Positions 20,881-33,776 are shown, counted from the stretch's first letter. The stretch is DNA of 64,000 nt from Sabellastarte sp. h YS-2021 (GCA_964017235.1 OZ024940.1:25983615-26047614); one strand, 5' to 3'. Translations and numbers: made by a program. Notes: a model not told the origin generated them from the letters alone.

Positions 20881-23152
20881 GCCTCAAATTAGCACAAAAA
20901 ATAAAGTAAACAATGAAATTATCTCTAGCCAATCAGGATCCCTGAGTTTTTAAATAATGAGTTGTAAGTCTTTTGTTGATTGGTCATGTTTTCATATGAG
21001 GTCAGAGTCAACACTCTGGAAGGTTATTAGTTAAAAATAAATGTCTTATTTGGAAATTACGTATATGGGACACATACAAGGGACTCTTTGTTTATCCAGA
21101 CCCTCATAATCCATCAATCCGGAGTAACCAAACTTTCCCCATGTCCTCAATATTATACCCCTGTATCTCCCATTCGATGGGGTTTTTGGCCGAACTTCCA
21201 CACAGAGATTACAAATAATCATATGCCCCATTTCCTTTATGTTTATGCTCCATCTTTTGTTTAACTTGAGGAGCAGTTGATCCCTCCTAAAAGCTAAACA
21301 AACATAACTGACACATGAAGAAGGCAAATGGAATCATGTATATGCCCAACATGCATCATTTATGATTCAAACATTTATAACAGATTGACTTTGAATGGTA
21401 CTTCATCTTTAATTCCGTTTCCAACTGAAGTGTTTTATGGCTCTGCACCAGGGTTTACACAGTGAGTTCTACATAATTTTGCTTAAGAGGGTCTTTTTAC
21501 AGTTTTTAGTGACAAACATATGCCATATTTGATAAAGTTTTTGGTGCAAATTCATCTGATGGCCCTCAGTAATAATGAACTCCTTTGGGTAATGGCAAAT
21601 ACACATCAGATATTGTATACATTACACTTAAACTCGACCCTTTTTGTCTTTATAATGAATGTACATAACTTTACCATCCTGTTGGGTTGTGTTTTAGCTG
21701 GCATCCAAATTTATAGTTAGAATTTTACGTTTAAACATGTCTAAACAATCTTTAGACGTTAAAAGAGATGTAAACCTAAACTTTAACTTAGTATATTTTT
21801 TTTCCTTTGTATAAAAATTGGTAATTTGTTTTGGAGATGAAGGTATGAAATTCTGGCTAAATATGCAGTTGAAAATACTATTGTTATTTTATTTTTACTA
21901 TACACGTGTTCTTATAATTCTGTTTTTCTCTGTTTTAAAAGAGGAAACAATAGCTACGAAATGTCCGTGATGTTATTTTTATGGTCGGTTATGCAAAACA
22001 AATTGAAAATAATTATTAAGCAAAGTCACTTTGTATTGAGTTAATTGTTTGTGCAATCAACTCAAGTGGCAATGCAAAATAACAGCTATTAATGACATAT
22101 ACAATATACAATTTCATGTCCTCTTATAGATGAAAGAGAAGCACCTGTTGTTTACACCTGTGTTAGCCTTTCAAGTCTCATAGGTAAATTTCAACCGTTT
22201 TCATACACATAATATGTTTCAACTTTATTGGGGTGAATATATTGTCTAAAAAATTAATCTACTCGTATTTCTCACCTTGCTTAATCTGTGTAGAAGAAGC
22301 ATCTTAGGTGCGTAAACAGAATCATAATTCAAAAGTCAGTAAGCTGCTGGATACGCGTGGATTGCAAATAAGAGTTGCTGGTAAATCAAGGAACATTTGA
22401 GATGTACAAGCCCCGCCAAATGATTTTGTTTTAAATCCTGTCCTGAAATATGTTAGGGGGGAAGCACTGGGATATGAATGGCCTATGGGCAGTTTATTTT
22501 AGAGAGACCACAAAGACCATCCCAAGAGAAGTGATTGTAAGTATTTTTACCCTGTGATTGGATTGTTTTTATCTAGCTTTTTGACAATATTTAGGACCCA
22601 ATGTGATACAACCTTCGATGGTTAAAAAGGACTCAAAACCCCGACTGTGACTTTGCAGTATAAAACGCCAAAAAAATAAACATTAAAGCCACCAAGGAAG
22701 GTTAAACCAGCAATTGTGCCACCACAAGGGCCACACTTGACACATTCACTCATGCACAATGTATTTACAATTACAACTGTATGATAAATATTTACGTACA
22801 AGCATCGCCATTTATTTGTTGTTTACCCAATTATCATGGCCCTTTTCATCTGTTTTGTGGCGTGTGTTTGCCGATAAAACAATGATTATAACAACCCATT
22901 TAGACAGGTGTGTATTCAAAGAATAATAAAGGTTTATTTCCGGAAAAATTAGTTTTCATGGGTTTTTTTTTCATTTGCTATACAAGTGACTAATTGTTTT
23001 ATAGGGTTATCATTGATCACATTGCTGTTTTTATGGGAATATTTTAAATAGAGTTTAAACACCAGTTCTCATTTCTCGGCTACTTTGGTTGTCTACAAAA
23101 TTACATACTCGAGCAGTAACTACTGAAACTCTTCCCAGCAAAATTATAACAT
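20881..23152. other. Upstream flank of eve, mostly unassigned
   Basis: Apart from the block at 21.05-21.33 kb, a stretch at 22740-22970 is repeat-free and carries CCGATAAAACAATGATTATA and GACAGGTGTG (GATA, SOX, homeodomain and E-box-like words). The rest shows nothing. Confidence 0.4.
21046..21330. promoter_or_regulatory. Candidate conserved non-coding block upstream of eve
   Basis: More GC-balanced than its neighbours, free of repeats, with CCCATTCGATGGGG and AGATTACAAATAATCATATG. A 93-codon minus frame covers it but resembles no family. Regulatory use is a guess. Confidence 0.2.
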
Positions 23153-23415
23153 TATAGCAGTGGGGGGGGGCCACGGTGGCAGAGTGGTAACACTCTCGCC
23201 TCCCACCTCTGAGGCCGGGGTTCGATTCCTGGCACGGCCTCAAGTGGGAAAGCTGGTAGTTGCTTGCCGTTGGTTGGCAGTTTACAGTACAGAACCCTAA
23301 CGAACTGTATGTACTGGTTTCCTCTGCCCTTCCAACTACCCGTCGTGATATGACCTATACAGTGTTGAAAGCGACGTAAAACCCCAAATAAATAAATAAA
23401 TAAAATATAGCAGTG
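23153..23415 (+). mobile_element. SINE family A, near-consensus, with 10-bp TSD
   Basis: The element (23163-23405) has an intact A box (TGGCAGAGTGG) and B box (GGTTCGATTCC), a complete body and an (AAAT)n tail. The duplication TATAGCAGTG is at 23153-23162 and 23406-23415. It is the best copy in the window to use as the family reference. Confidence 0.95.
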
Positions 23416-24522
23416 ATGAAAAAGGCTATTTTAGTTTTGCCAAATTAGGATGTGTACCAGGTTACATCACCAGATACTAGAATCATACCTCATAATTGTG
23501 TTTTGCCAAATTAAGGTCAGTACCAAATCACACTAGCAAACGACACCCGAGATCACTTTACACACAACCCTAAAATTAAAGCTGTTATGATCAAAGCTAT
23601 AAAGCTTTCTACCAACATGGTAACACCCTGGGGATTCAGATACCATTCTTAGACCCTCCCACCTAACCCCCAACCCACCCTCCAATAAATACAATTCACC
23701 CTTTTCTTTGCATTATACAAGATTGTCACTCATTGTTGGTGTCATAATTAAAGCAAGTGCACATTATTGCCTTGTGTATCACTTAGGACATCTGTCGTAG
23801 GGAAATAGACACCAAGTAAGGATGAATAAAATCCAATTTGTAGACTCGCCAAAGGCTTTTGATTTTGCATGCGTGATCAAAATGGATATTAAATAATGTG
23901 GCAAAAATATTAAAAATAATTTAAAACACAAATAAGTTGAGCAATATATGGGGAATTTTTTTTATTTTTTTTTTTGACTTAGGGCAACCTTTAAAAGATA
24001 GGCAAAATGATCAAAACGTGTGCTAATTTTCCATCAGGTTAAATGAAAGGCCTTATGCCTGCACAAAAATTAATAAATGTCAACAGAAGTTCCCACAAGT
24101 TCTGAGGGTAGAAAGTTTCCTCACTGTCGAATTTCAAATACATCAGGACAGCAAAGTGTGATTTTTGCGGAGTCTTGGCGAGGATACATGCCACTTATTC
24201 GCAAATACATTGATCTCCAAGTTTTGACCCTATCCACCCTGTTTTCGTGCCCACTTGCTCATCTCTGAGTAACAGATTTAGATGCTGATCAAATGGTTGC
24301 TGTTTACATCATATCCACAGTATCAAGGGGGGTGACTTGTGACACTCCGATGACAAGGTCAGTGTAATAATTAAGGCCAAAATATTTTTGACATGTGTTA
24401 TATGCAGGTTTGACACGTGTTATGTCTGTCAGATGACTTAATTGTCATGCAGTAATTAAGCGTCAGTTGACTATCTGTGCCATATATGACATATAATATT
24501 GTAATATTGTGTGTTGTTTCTG
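23416..24522. other. Upstream flank of eve, unassigned
   Basis: Repeat-free. CTTTTGATTTTGCATGCGTGATCAAAATGG near 23860 and the GC-balanced 24070-24300 could be conserved elements. No coding match. Confidence 0.4.
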
Positions 24523-24690
24523 TGGCCCCATGGTTAGAACGTTAGACTTGAAAGACCGGAGTTCGGCTCTAGGCCAGGTAGTGGAGATTGTGCCCTTCGA
24601 AAGGATTCAGTTGTCCAGTGGTTAACAATATCTGCATTAAATCACTTGCCTTTCACCTCTGGGTGGTGTGTTCGAATCCTACTCATAACA
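24523..24690 (+). mobile_element. Two adjacent tRNA-like SINE heads
   Basis: GTGGCCCCATGGTTAGAACG with GAGTTCGGCTCTAGG, then TGTCCAGTGGTTAACAATAT with GTGTTCGAATCC. Both have A- and B-box order but no recognisable body. They are not folding as canonical tRNAs. Confidence 0.45.
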
Positions 24691-25138
24691 TAATTTTTTT
24701 TATTATAATGGTCTAATCCGGTTGAATGCCATTTTAATCAATGTTGTTAATGATTTTCTCCAATGACTATTTGACTTTTGAACTATGATTTGTTCTTCTT
24801 GTACCAAGATTAGGCACTAGAAACATATAATTCGATAAGTCACAATAAATTTTACATGTAGCCAATTACAAAGATTTTTTAATATATAATTTTAAAATTC
24901 ACATTATGTTGGCCATTTAAAGTGTCACAATAAATGTTCAAAGCACTTTTCCCTTTTTGGATGATAGCCTGAGCATTTCCGACCAAATCCAGATATTTCT
25001 GTCTTCTGATAAAATTGGAAGTGATTTAACCAAAGCATTAGCCTCTTTGGGAGAGCATAACAATAAAAACCTTAATGCTTCACCTAGCCTTTCAAGTCTC
25101 TAAAATTAAAACATCATTCAAAAATTCATTTTAGCGTG

Positions 25139-25290
25139 CATGATTGTGTGGTGGTAACACATTGGCGGCTCATGTCTGAGGTCATAGTTCAAATCCCAGC
25201 CCGACCTCAAGGTGAAAAGCTGGTAGTTGTTTGTCACTGGTCAGCAGTTTACAGTACAGAAACTTGACCAATTGTATGTACTGGTTTCCA
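25139..25290 (+). mobile_element. SINE family A, 3'-truncated and diverged
   Basis: Tract GTGGTGGTAACACATTGG, B box AGTTCAAATCCC, then AAAGCTGGTAGTTGTTTG and CTGTATGTACTGGTTTCC-like sequence. The final module is absent. Confidence 0.7.
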
Positions 25291-25581
25291 ATAAACACTC
25301 AATGTACAAATGAATAAAATTTAATTTTTCATGCGTTTCGAAAATAACTAACAGCCATACTATTGGCTGCTGAGGTATTCCATACTGTTTATGTGTCAGG
25401 CTGTTTACTTTAATATTACATCCGACGGACACATGATTGTTCATTAGTGTTCTGACCCCTCGAATGACAGCTTTAAGTGAGTCCTAGTTATTACATACAA
25501 AATAAAAGGAGCGTTCAAAGAGAAGTAACCTCTCAAATATTAAACCGTAGTTTGAATCCAGTTGATTGCAACAGGCTTGAC

Positions 25582-25725
25582 AATGTTAGGATTTTACATC
25601 CATTTCAACAGCCAGGGTCATATTCGGACAGACCCTTAGCATTGCCACTTGTGGGAGCTGAACCCACACAGGGGTGGCAGCCTGTCATTAGATGCCAAAT
25701 TTGCTAATCACTGGGCCAAACAACA
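25582..25725 (-). mobile_element. SINE family B
   Basis: Complement GGATTTTACATCCATTTCAA, GGGAGCTGAACCC (B box), CTGTCATTAGATGCC and CTAATCACTGGGCCA (A box region). Full length, older copy. Confidence 0.8.
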
Positions 25726-26359
25726 GGCTAGATTACTTGTGACGTAACCTTATATCACCCGTGTGTGTTAAAAATATATATTCATAACAAACCAACATTC
25801 ACCCTGACAGTAAACAGGAATCTTGAGGAATTATAGCCTGTGGAAAGGCTTGCAACCATGGACAACCCTGCTATTTAAAAATCAAGTCACTTGGCTTTGG
25901 TAATGAACAATTGAGCAATGCTTGTGTGACACAGAACGGGGAGGGTGGCTGTTGTTACTGAGAGAGAGGGGGGGTTAAGTTGTTACAAGCACCCCACTTA
26001 TGGGGTGATTAAAAGCTTGATATAGTTGTAAATTGATAGATGGTCTTTGAGTACCCTCCAGGCGGACATTAAGATGCATAGATATTGTCTGCAAATGAAG
26101 TACATAATGAGAAGTGCCTCAGTGCTGGATTTGCCTGTTCTGGGGATTTTTTTTCGCCCAGATTTGACATAATCCTGTCTACATGGAAAATAAAATTAGG
26201 CAAATTAGTCTGACAATGTTTTGTTAATATGAAAACGTCTGTTCCAATATGAAGTGATTTGGTGTGCCTTTGTGTTATTAGAATTGAGGAAATGATTGTC
26301 TTTTTGTAGTTTAGTTTTAGTTTTTCTAAATGTCGATAGGATTATTCTAATCTCTAAGG
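25726..26359. other. Nothing recognised
   Basis: A GA-rich patch (AGAGAGAGGGGGGG near 25960) is the only feature. Confidence 0.55.
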
Positions 26360-26837
26360 TCATGGATTTAGATCTTGTCCATAGCCTGAAGTCAGAAGTT
26401 TGCAATCACTTGCCAATACCAGCGTTCTCAAGTACAGAATTTTGACCAACTAGTATGCATTACATTTCTGGACACTCTAAAATAACCACCAATGACATCA
26501 GTGGAAAGCGATATTTGATAAGTTTGCAGTCGTTTGAAGTATTGGATAGTTGCTTGCCAAGTTGGTAGTCGCTTGCAAAAACTGGTGATTGAAAGCCATT
26601 GAAAAATGGCTCTCCAGTATGCACTTGCTTTTCTCTATACCCTGAAATAAGGAGCAATGAAACCACTTCCAAAAGCAATGTTTTGAAAGATGGCATTTGT
26701 TTGTGAAGCTGATAGTTGTTTGCAAGTTGGTAGTTGCTTACCAATGCCAGTGGTTGACAGTGTAAAAGTCTTAACTGACTAGTAGCATTCCTCCACATTC
26801 AAAAAACTGCATATTGTGATATGACTGGAAAATCATA
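26360..26837 (+). mobile_element. Degenerate family A SINE fragments
   Basis: Several copies of CTGATAGTTGTTTGCAAGTT / TGGTAGTTGCTTACCAATGC-like sequence and an ATATTGTGATATGACTGG end. They are the scrambled central part of family A, probably two nested or duplicated copies. Confidence 0.5.
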
Positions 26838-26985
26838 TATCAAAGTTGGGGTTTTATGCCCCGTTCAACAGCCAAGGTCATATTGGTACAGGTCCTCAGC
26901 ATTTATCACTTGTGGGAGTCAAACCCACACAGAGGTGAAAGTCTGTGATTAAATGCCAAACTTGCTAACCCAAACCTGAGGCCTC
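26838..26985 (-). mobile_element. SINE family B
   Basis: Complement CAAAGTTGGGGTTTTATGCC, GGGAGTCAAACCC (B box), TCTGTGATTAAATGCC. A plus-oriented tRNA-like piece (GCCTCAGTGGCCAAGTGG) follows at 26982-27000. Confidence 0.85.
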
Positions 26986-26999
26986 AGTGGCCAAGTGGT

Positions 27000-27300
27000 T
27001 ATCAAACTTTGCATGTAATCTAATCAAAATTGTACATTTAGAGCGCTAAATCTTGACTTTAGTAAGTGGAAGATGCAACAACACAAAGACAGCCAAATTT
27101 TCGATATCAAGGGATAGAAAAAGGGTCGAGCACTATGGAGAACACCATGGAGAGAATGGAAACCTAAGGTGTGTATGCCTTGCTGTAGAGGTAGCATTTT
27201 AACCTTCTTTTGGAGGGTGGCCAGAGCGGTGGGCCCGGAATCTCATCAGGAAGAGCATTACGCACAGTGAGAGCATCAACAGTAAAGCTCTAACAAACTG
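27000..27300 (-). pseudogene. LINE reverse-transcriptase C-terminal remnant
   Basis: 27300-27164 on the minus strand reads SFTVDALTVRNALPDEIPGP, then a Lys/Arg-rich stretch ending YSKAYTP and TAG. It is the same terminal domain as at 16.9 kb but from a different subfamily. A 3' UTR of about 150 bases follows (27163-27000). The element is heavily 5'-truncated. Confidence 0.65.
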
Positions 27301-27458
27301 TTTGGCATACTTTTGAGTAGAATGATGAAGCTAAGGTACAGCAAGGAAGTTATGTAATCACTTGGCTCTCACTTCTGTGGTCGTAGGTTCAACTCTAGCG
27401 TACGACAACTTGTGGCATACACTAAGGACCAGTCTGTATACAACCTTTCAATTGTTAC

Positions 27459-27683
27459 AGTTTATTTGCGTTTTAACATTGTTTTCATCACTGTATAGGT
27501 CATATCACGACGGGTACTTTTATGGACAGAGGAAACAAGTACACACAATTGATCAAGGTTGTGAACTGTAAACTCCCGACCATTTGTAAGAAGCTACCAT
27601 CTTTCCCACATAGGGTTCGGGATTTGAACCGCCGACCTCAGAGGTGGGAGGCGAGTGTTCCCACTGCACCACCGTGACCTCCT
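27459..27683 (-). mobile_element. SINE family A, full-length, diverged
   Basis: Reverse orientation: the tail complement TTTATTTGCGTTTTAAC leads at the left end and the head complement GGAGGTCACGGTGG ends the copy. A and B box regions are recognisable but mutated. No clear TSD. Confidence 0.8.
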
Positions 27684-28945
27684 ACAATTGTTGCAAGGAA
27701 TATGAAATGTCTAGTTTGATTTAAACTCCATCATTGGTTATTCAACAAAAAAAAAATCAGCATTGACCTTATAAAACATCCATAAATGCATGGCATATAA
27801 TTTTGAAAACATCATTACATTGAAATTCATATGTAACTGAAAGTTGATTTATAATTCTTTTCACGTATTTTCCACCTAACATTTTGGAGACATTATTTTC
27901 ATATTCGTGTTTTCTTTTTATTTACATGATATTAATTTTATGTGTCACCTTTTAGACCATAAAATGGCATCATAAACCCTATATATATAGGCATGGTTCA
28001 GTTTAGTGCAGGTCTATGTCTTGAGACCATATTTTGAACACTTTGTTATATCCTTGGTGGAAGAAGTAAGACCTTGTTACAGACCAGACATATGTACAAT
28101 TTTGTCCCAGCTCAAAAGCCAACTCCAAAACATACTTCAGAATAACTAACGTTACATCGAACTCAAAACCATCCAAAATTATAATGCTCAAAAATTACCG
28201 ACAGAAAATTGTATAAAGTTTTGGAATTAAATTATAAACCACCAATAATACAATTTGGTAGATTGCCAAATCCAAATTGAAAAGTTATATTGTTTAAAGT
28301 CCTAACTTTAAGTCTAGGCTCAAAGCCGACCAAGGGAACCCTCCTTTCATTCGTTGGCTTTAAGCCTTTTGCTCATTTTCTAGCAATCTGTATGCACGTT
28401 TATTGCTCCCCTGTTTGTTGTTTGAAGAGCCAATTAATTAAGGGCAGGGCATTGACTAGTTATCACACATGAGCACCAGCTAAAACAGTGGAGAGGGGGT
28501 TTAGTCACAATCCTGATTTGGTCCTCTTTTTTTGACTACTAAATTATGTAATTGAAGACAGTTAATTTTCTCTTAAGTATTCTACTAAATACCCCTGCTT
28601 TGCTCACACCTGCCCAATTGTCTTGTAAATGTGTGTCTAACACAGATAAACAGAAAACCTGTTTTGAGGCTAAAAAAATGATTGATTTTTTGACAAACTG
28701 CTGTCCCCATTTTGACTAAACCTGTGCATGCCGAGATAACTATCTGCCAAGTTTAGGATGCCATAAACTTGACATAAATAGTGTCAGCTTTTCTCAAAGA
28801 TAATTCACCATATTATGTAGGAAGCACTGAACCATTACGCCTATTAGTTTTTCTTGTTTTTTTTTTCTCTATTTTCTCTGTAAATTTTCTGCGTAAATTA
28901 GTGAGATTCTACTCTGCAAAAAAAATACAAACCGTTTCATTTATT
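27684..28945. other. Nothing recognised
   Basis: AT-rich, no repeat family member or plausible exon. Confidence 0.55.
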
Positions 28946-29190
28946 TTTAAAAACCTTGTCATTATAAGCAGTAATGTTGGACACATTAGCAATGAAAGAG
29001 TTGTAGTCCCAAAGCAATAATCAGTAACCAGCAGCAGTTATATTTTTGTTGTAACCTTGAGCATTTCTGTTCATTTTTTATAAACCTTGTCATAATAAGC
29101 TGTAATGTTTGGTGCACATTGTCAGTGTAAGTATTGCGATCCGAAAGCAATAATCAATAACTAGCAGGTAGTTGTATTTTTTGTTACCCT
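28946..29190. repeat. Two-unit tandem repeat, about 125 bp
   Basis: AACCTTGTCATTATAAGCAG / AACCTTGTCATAATAAGCTG, AAAGCAATAATCAGTAACCA / AAAGCAATAATCAATAACTA and GTTATATTTTTGTTGTAACC / GTTGTATTTTTTGTTACCC recur in order. Confidence 0.8.
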
Positions 29191-31077
29191 GTCCGTTTGT
29201 TTGTCCGTGCACAAAGCTTGATATACTTCAAATTGAGGTCATATTTTCACATAAGGTGGGGTGTACTTGTGGCTCAGTTCCTCTCAAAAATGATCTGGAT
29301 TACAAATATATATATATTTTATATTTTTCACAATATCTAGATGTAAAATTTACAAACTGTTCATCAGACCGAATTCATATTTTCAAAGGTGATCCGGCTT
29401 AATTATCCTCATGTTTCACTTATGTAAACATGAGGGGAGGGGGAGTTCAGTTAACAAAAAAAAATATAATTTAATATCCCTTCTGACTATTTTTAGTGGT
29501 CTTACCCATAATTTCTGAGTTCTCTATTTCACAAATACTCAAAATAAACACAGCAACCCATTCTTGATCGAATAATTTTTTTCTGCAAACCAAGACAATA
29601 ATAAAAGAGTTTAAAAAAAAATAGGCAACAATAATTTTAGTGTCACCCTAATGGTTTAAGTGAGCTGACTTTGAAAGCTTTTTTGTTGTTATTGTTCCAT
29701 ATTACTTACAACTAGTCAGACAGATAAAAAAATTGTGCCCCTCTATAAAATTAAATATTGATAGACTACTGATCACATTTCGCTGTTGCCACAATTAATG
29801 TTTGTGGAGTGCTTTTAAACTCCCTTTAGTCTCGTTGAATAAACTAATGTGCTTATGGCCTTCCATAGGGCATTTGACAAGTACATAGGTTGGCTGCCTG
29901 CTCTGTTGGCCACTTGAAGAGAAAGATGGTGTAATATGTGCAGTCAAATTCGTGTTTCATATCATTTGTTTCTTTATCTGATCACAATTCATTCAAATTG
30001 AAAGGAAATTATAATTTTGAAGAAAGAAAATTACACAATAAATCATTTCACTCAGATATGCTTAATACTGAAAAAGAAACACGGAATCCGCAAGAAATGC
30101 TAAGAATTGACTAAGAACTGTCTGTCACAATTATAATAATTTATATTGATCATGGTCTTTCATTTATCTAAAATGTAGTATTTGTAAACTATACATAGTT
30201 ATGTACATTTAACAATGTGTTTTATGCAAAATGTATTTCAGGTAAGAGTATAAGAGTTAAGATGTGCATATATAGGTGTACCACGGGGAGGTGAAAATTT
30301 TAATCCTTCCATAATAGCTTATTCAAAAATTCATGCATGCTTTGGAAGATGAAATATGTGAGAAAATTCATTCTCAGGGTTCATTGGGTACAAAAGGCTC
30401 CATATGAGAACCACACTCTTAAAACCAGTTGAAATATAGATAAGCGCCTTTCACGCCATAATGTGCTGTAATTTTACTAGGCTTTGTGTCACTGCAGTTA
30501 GCATAAGCCAACACAATCAAAAAGAATGATATTGTAGCGGTGCCCGCCATCAGAAATATGATCTCATGATTTTCAATGATGGGGTTCCACAAGTGTACAG
30601 TAAGGGGCAACAATAATTCTCCATTCCAGTGGCTAAATAACTAAAACAAGCAGGGTCTGAGTCCATAAGTAGTGCTGGCAGAAACATTCTGAATTTTTTT
30701 ATGAGGTGGACCGAGTCATAGGTAGACAGACCCCTAATTTATCCGAAAGAAGACCCTAATCCAATGTTTAGTTTATGCGTAATGCACACCAACAAATAGG
30801 AAAAACAGGCAAACAAACGGATGCAATGGAATAACTATTACATTCTTCAGGTATGATAACTTTTGATTATCAGATGTGAAACCCCAGCTTTTACCTGAGA
30901 TTTTTAGGTGTAGTTTTCAGTCATGCCTCTGTTGTTATTGAGGTGACTTGGCCATTCAATAAGCCATCGTGGAGGAAATGTTTGATAACTTTAGTGACTG
31001 TCTACCCTTTTACCCCAATTATGATCCCACCTTCTAGATTCAAAGGATAAGTTGTAACTCTTGCTCTTGATCATTAG
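29191..31077. other. Nothing recognised
   Basis: Starts with GTCCGTTTGTTTGTCCGTGC, a phrase seen in dispersed repeats, but no boundary is visible. Otherwise unassigned. Confidence 0.5.
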
Positions 31078-31235
31078 GTTCTTGATGGCCTAATGGTTAG
31101 CCAGTTTTGCATCAAATCATAGGCTGCCACCCCTGTGTGGCTCGAACTCCCGCAAGTGCAACTGCTGAGGACCTGTCGCAATATGACCCGGGCTGTTGAA
31201 CAAGACATAAAAACCTAACTTTGACTTTAGTCTTG
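31078..31235 (+). mobile_element. SINE family B, full-length
   Basis: GGTTCTTGATGGCCTAATGG head (A box), GTGGCTCGAACTCCC (B box), CTGAGGACCTGTCGCAATAT, and GTTGAACAAGACATAAAAAC with an AACTTTGACTTTAG end. Confidence 0.85.
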
Positions 31236-31557
31236 ATGGTTATATCGAATAGCTAGAATTAGCAAATTTACACCACCTTGCAGTAATCAAAACAGTATAC
31301 ATTGTTGAAAAGGACAACAGCATTAAGGTTATAATACTGGTGTCGGGTAGGCACTAATGAGATACTAATGGCAGATATCTGAATAATTTCTAAGCTTTTA
31401 ATGACATGTATATAGAATTACTGTGAAATATTCAAGCTGGAAAATGATATCAAAATAATAAAACTAGAAATTTTGCATTGAAGTTTTTATTTCAGACAGT
31501 TAGTATTGATCGAAAATTTGATCATTTACAGAAGAATGTAAATTATCTACCACTGTG

Positions 31558-31770
31558 GCCCCTTTGGTAACTCACTGGTCTAGAAACACAGAGGATCTGG
31601 GTTCAGTACCAGATAAGTCAGATACATAGAGGTTCCGGTAAATGGCGGTCCTCTGTCATTGGGTCCTGTCCCCAATGGCAGGCTAAAGAACCCCAGTGAC
31701 GTTTATAAATGTTCATTGATGAGACTGTCTTTCACTAAGGGGAATGTCAGTCTGGAGTGTTTCCATATGA
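31558..31770 (+). mobile_element. SINE family D, most complete copy
   Basis: tRNA-like TGTGGCCCCTTTGGTAACTC with B box GGGTTCAGTACC, then GGCGGTCCTCTGTCATTGGG, GAGACTGTCTTTCACTAAGG and GTCAGTCTGGAGTG. Confidence 0.6.
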
Positions 31771-32419
31771 TATTTCGCATTATTGAAAAACAGTTAGTGC
31801 AATAAAATAATTTTGTAGATGGTTATTAATAAGTTTGGCCATACAACAGAATCATTCTTTCTACTTCAAACTGGTGCCCGGTGCCCCCTTACTTTGTCTT
31901 GTGAATAGGGGAACAATGGTACATTCTTTTGCTATGATTTTGAAAAAAAAAAGAAAGTTAAAAGTAAGGCTTCTCATCTTTGAATGTAAGTTCACCCATA
32001 TAGATATTTAGTTATTATTGAAAGCTGGTGAATTTATGTCATACTTTCCTAATGTCATTTATGCTCAAATTAGCATTAAATATCTGTTAAACCTTTTTGC
32101 CAAATTTGGCCATATTGAGTCACAAAAGAAAACTGTCCTCACATCTTTTAAAAATGAATCCGTTTACTGTAATCCTAAGTAGCTAATACACTTGAACTAC
32201 CCATTGTTTGGTATGTCAGGTCCATTAGCAAGTGATAAGATTCTGCCTTTAACACAGGGTGTTAAAATGATAAAAGGCCTGTCCAATTATTTATAACCTA
32301 GGATATTGCCCAACACCCCTCCTCTCTCTAAAGCTGGGTTTCCTCACTACCAAGCATCAACGCCTATCATCAGTGGCCAACAGCAATGTTTCCACACGTG
32401 TTGTCTTTTTACAGATCAT

Positions 32420-32490
32420 AGGTCAAAGTTGGGGTGTTACATCCCGTTCAACAGCCAGGATCATATTGGGACAGGTCATCAGCATTTGGC
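32420..32490 (-). mobile_element. SINE family B 3' fragment
   Basis: Complement GTCAAAGTTGGGGTGTTACA, CAGCCAGGATCATATTGGGA. Truncated before the tRNA head. Confidence 0.75.
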
Positions 32491-32559
32491 AGTAGTTTTG
32501 TTATTGCTTTTTTGAGTTATCCATGCAGTGTGGAGAAAATCACAGAAGCAATTCTGGAT

Positions 32560-32660
32560 GAGCAGTCCAAACCGGGATCATCTCTGAGGTGGACCAAGAC
32601 ACACAGGAAGACCCCACATTGTGTGAAATCAAACCCTGAAGCAATTTATAGTTATTGTGT
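32560..32660 (-). mobile_element. tRNA-like SINE fragment, degenerate
   Basis: Complement GAGGTGGACCAAGACACACA, GTGTGAAATCAAACCCTG (B box GGGTTTGATTTC). Related phrases occur at 9010-9110 and about 30705-30770. Confidence 0.4.
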
Positions 32661-33415
32661 TTTGTGCATATACAAACAGACGGACTGGCACGGGTACAAT
32701 ACCTTCCGGGGGAGAGAGTGATAAGTGAAAGGAATAAAATCAGTGCCATCTGCTCTCTACGTTAGCATAGAAATGAAAGTGATCAAGTTTCAAACAGTTT
32801 TGCTACAGTAAAGCAACATAATCATTAGCTTACAAGTGACCATTGTAACGTGAAGAACATATGATAAAGTAAAACATAAAAAGTATCAAGCTCATTACTG
32901 ACTGAGGCATTTATTATTATTTATTTATTTATTGGCGTCTGGTAGTCTGTTGAAACACTCAAAATAAAATCGGTGAAGGTGGATAAAAGTCGACAGCGGT
33001 CGGACACCATCAGTTGGCAGTGAGGAAACGCTAGCCAACAACCACCCAGATAGATCATTCTTAAATATTAACATAACCATCATTACCTCAGATTTTATGA
33101 CCCAGTCAATTTGGTGCATTCAAACTTTGTGCCAGTTTATGGCTCCAGTATATTAAAACATCAAAGCTATGATGGTGGATTTTCGAATATAAATGAAAAT
33201 TACCATAGTTTATTCATAGTGCATTAAAATGGCATTTGCTCTTGCCTTCCCGACAACAAAAAATAACGGACTTTAAATAATGGATATGAAGGGTGATAAA
33301 AACGGCCTCAGGCCAGGGTGACTAAATTCAATTCCAGTGCAGCTTTAGTTGGTCGTTCTAGATCTGCATTGAAGAAAGACTGTGAATTCATCAAAGATGT
33401 TTAGTTGAGGCAAGG
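32661..33415. other. Nothing recognised
   Basis: A short TTATT run near 32911-32933 and AT-rich sequence only. Confidence 0.55.
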
Positions 33416-33503
33416 AAGGGTCAGTGACGTAGTTGGAACCAGGCTCGTCTTCTACATAAGAAGGGTTCGAGTCTCAACCCTTGGCTTAAGTGGGGAAGTA
33501 CCT

Positions 33504-33776
33504 GGCTGCTTGCTTATGTTTATTTATATATTTATTTATTTGGGGTTTAGCGTCACTTTCAATACATTGTTATGGGTCACATCACGACGGGTAGTTTTAT
33601 GGGCAGAGGAAACCAGTACATACAGATGGTCAAGGTTCTGTACTGTAAACTGCCAACCAACGGCAAGCAACCACCAGCTTTCCCACTTGAGGTTGGGCCA
33701 GGAACCGAACCCAACCTCAGAGGTGGGAGGCGGGAGTCTTACCACTCTGCCCCCGTGGCCCCGGCTGCTTGCTTAT
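33504..33776 (-). mobile_element. SINE family A, full-length, with 14-bp TSD, inserted in another tRNA-like SINE
   Basis: The element is 33762-33518, flanked by GGCTGCTTGCTTAT at 33504-33517 and 33763-33776. The sequence just to the left (33416-33503) has a B-box-like GGGTTCGAGTC on the plus strand and appears to be an older SINE head that took the insertion. Confidence 0.92.
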
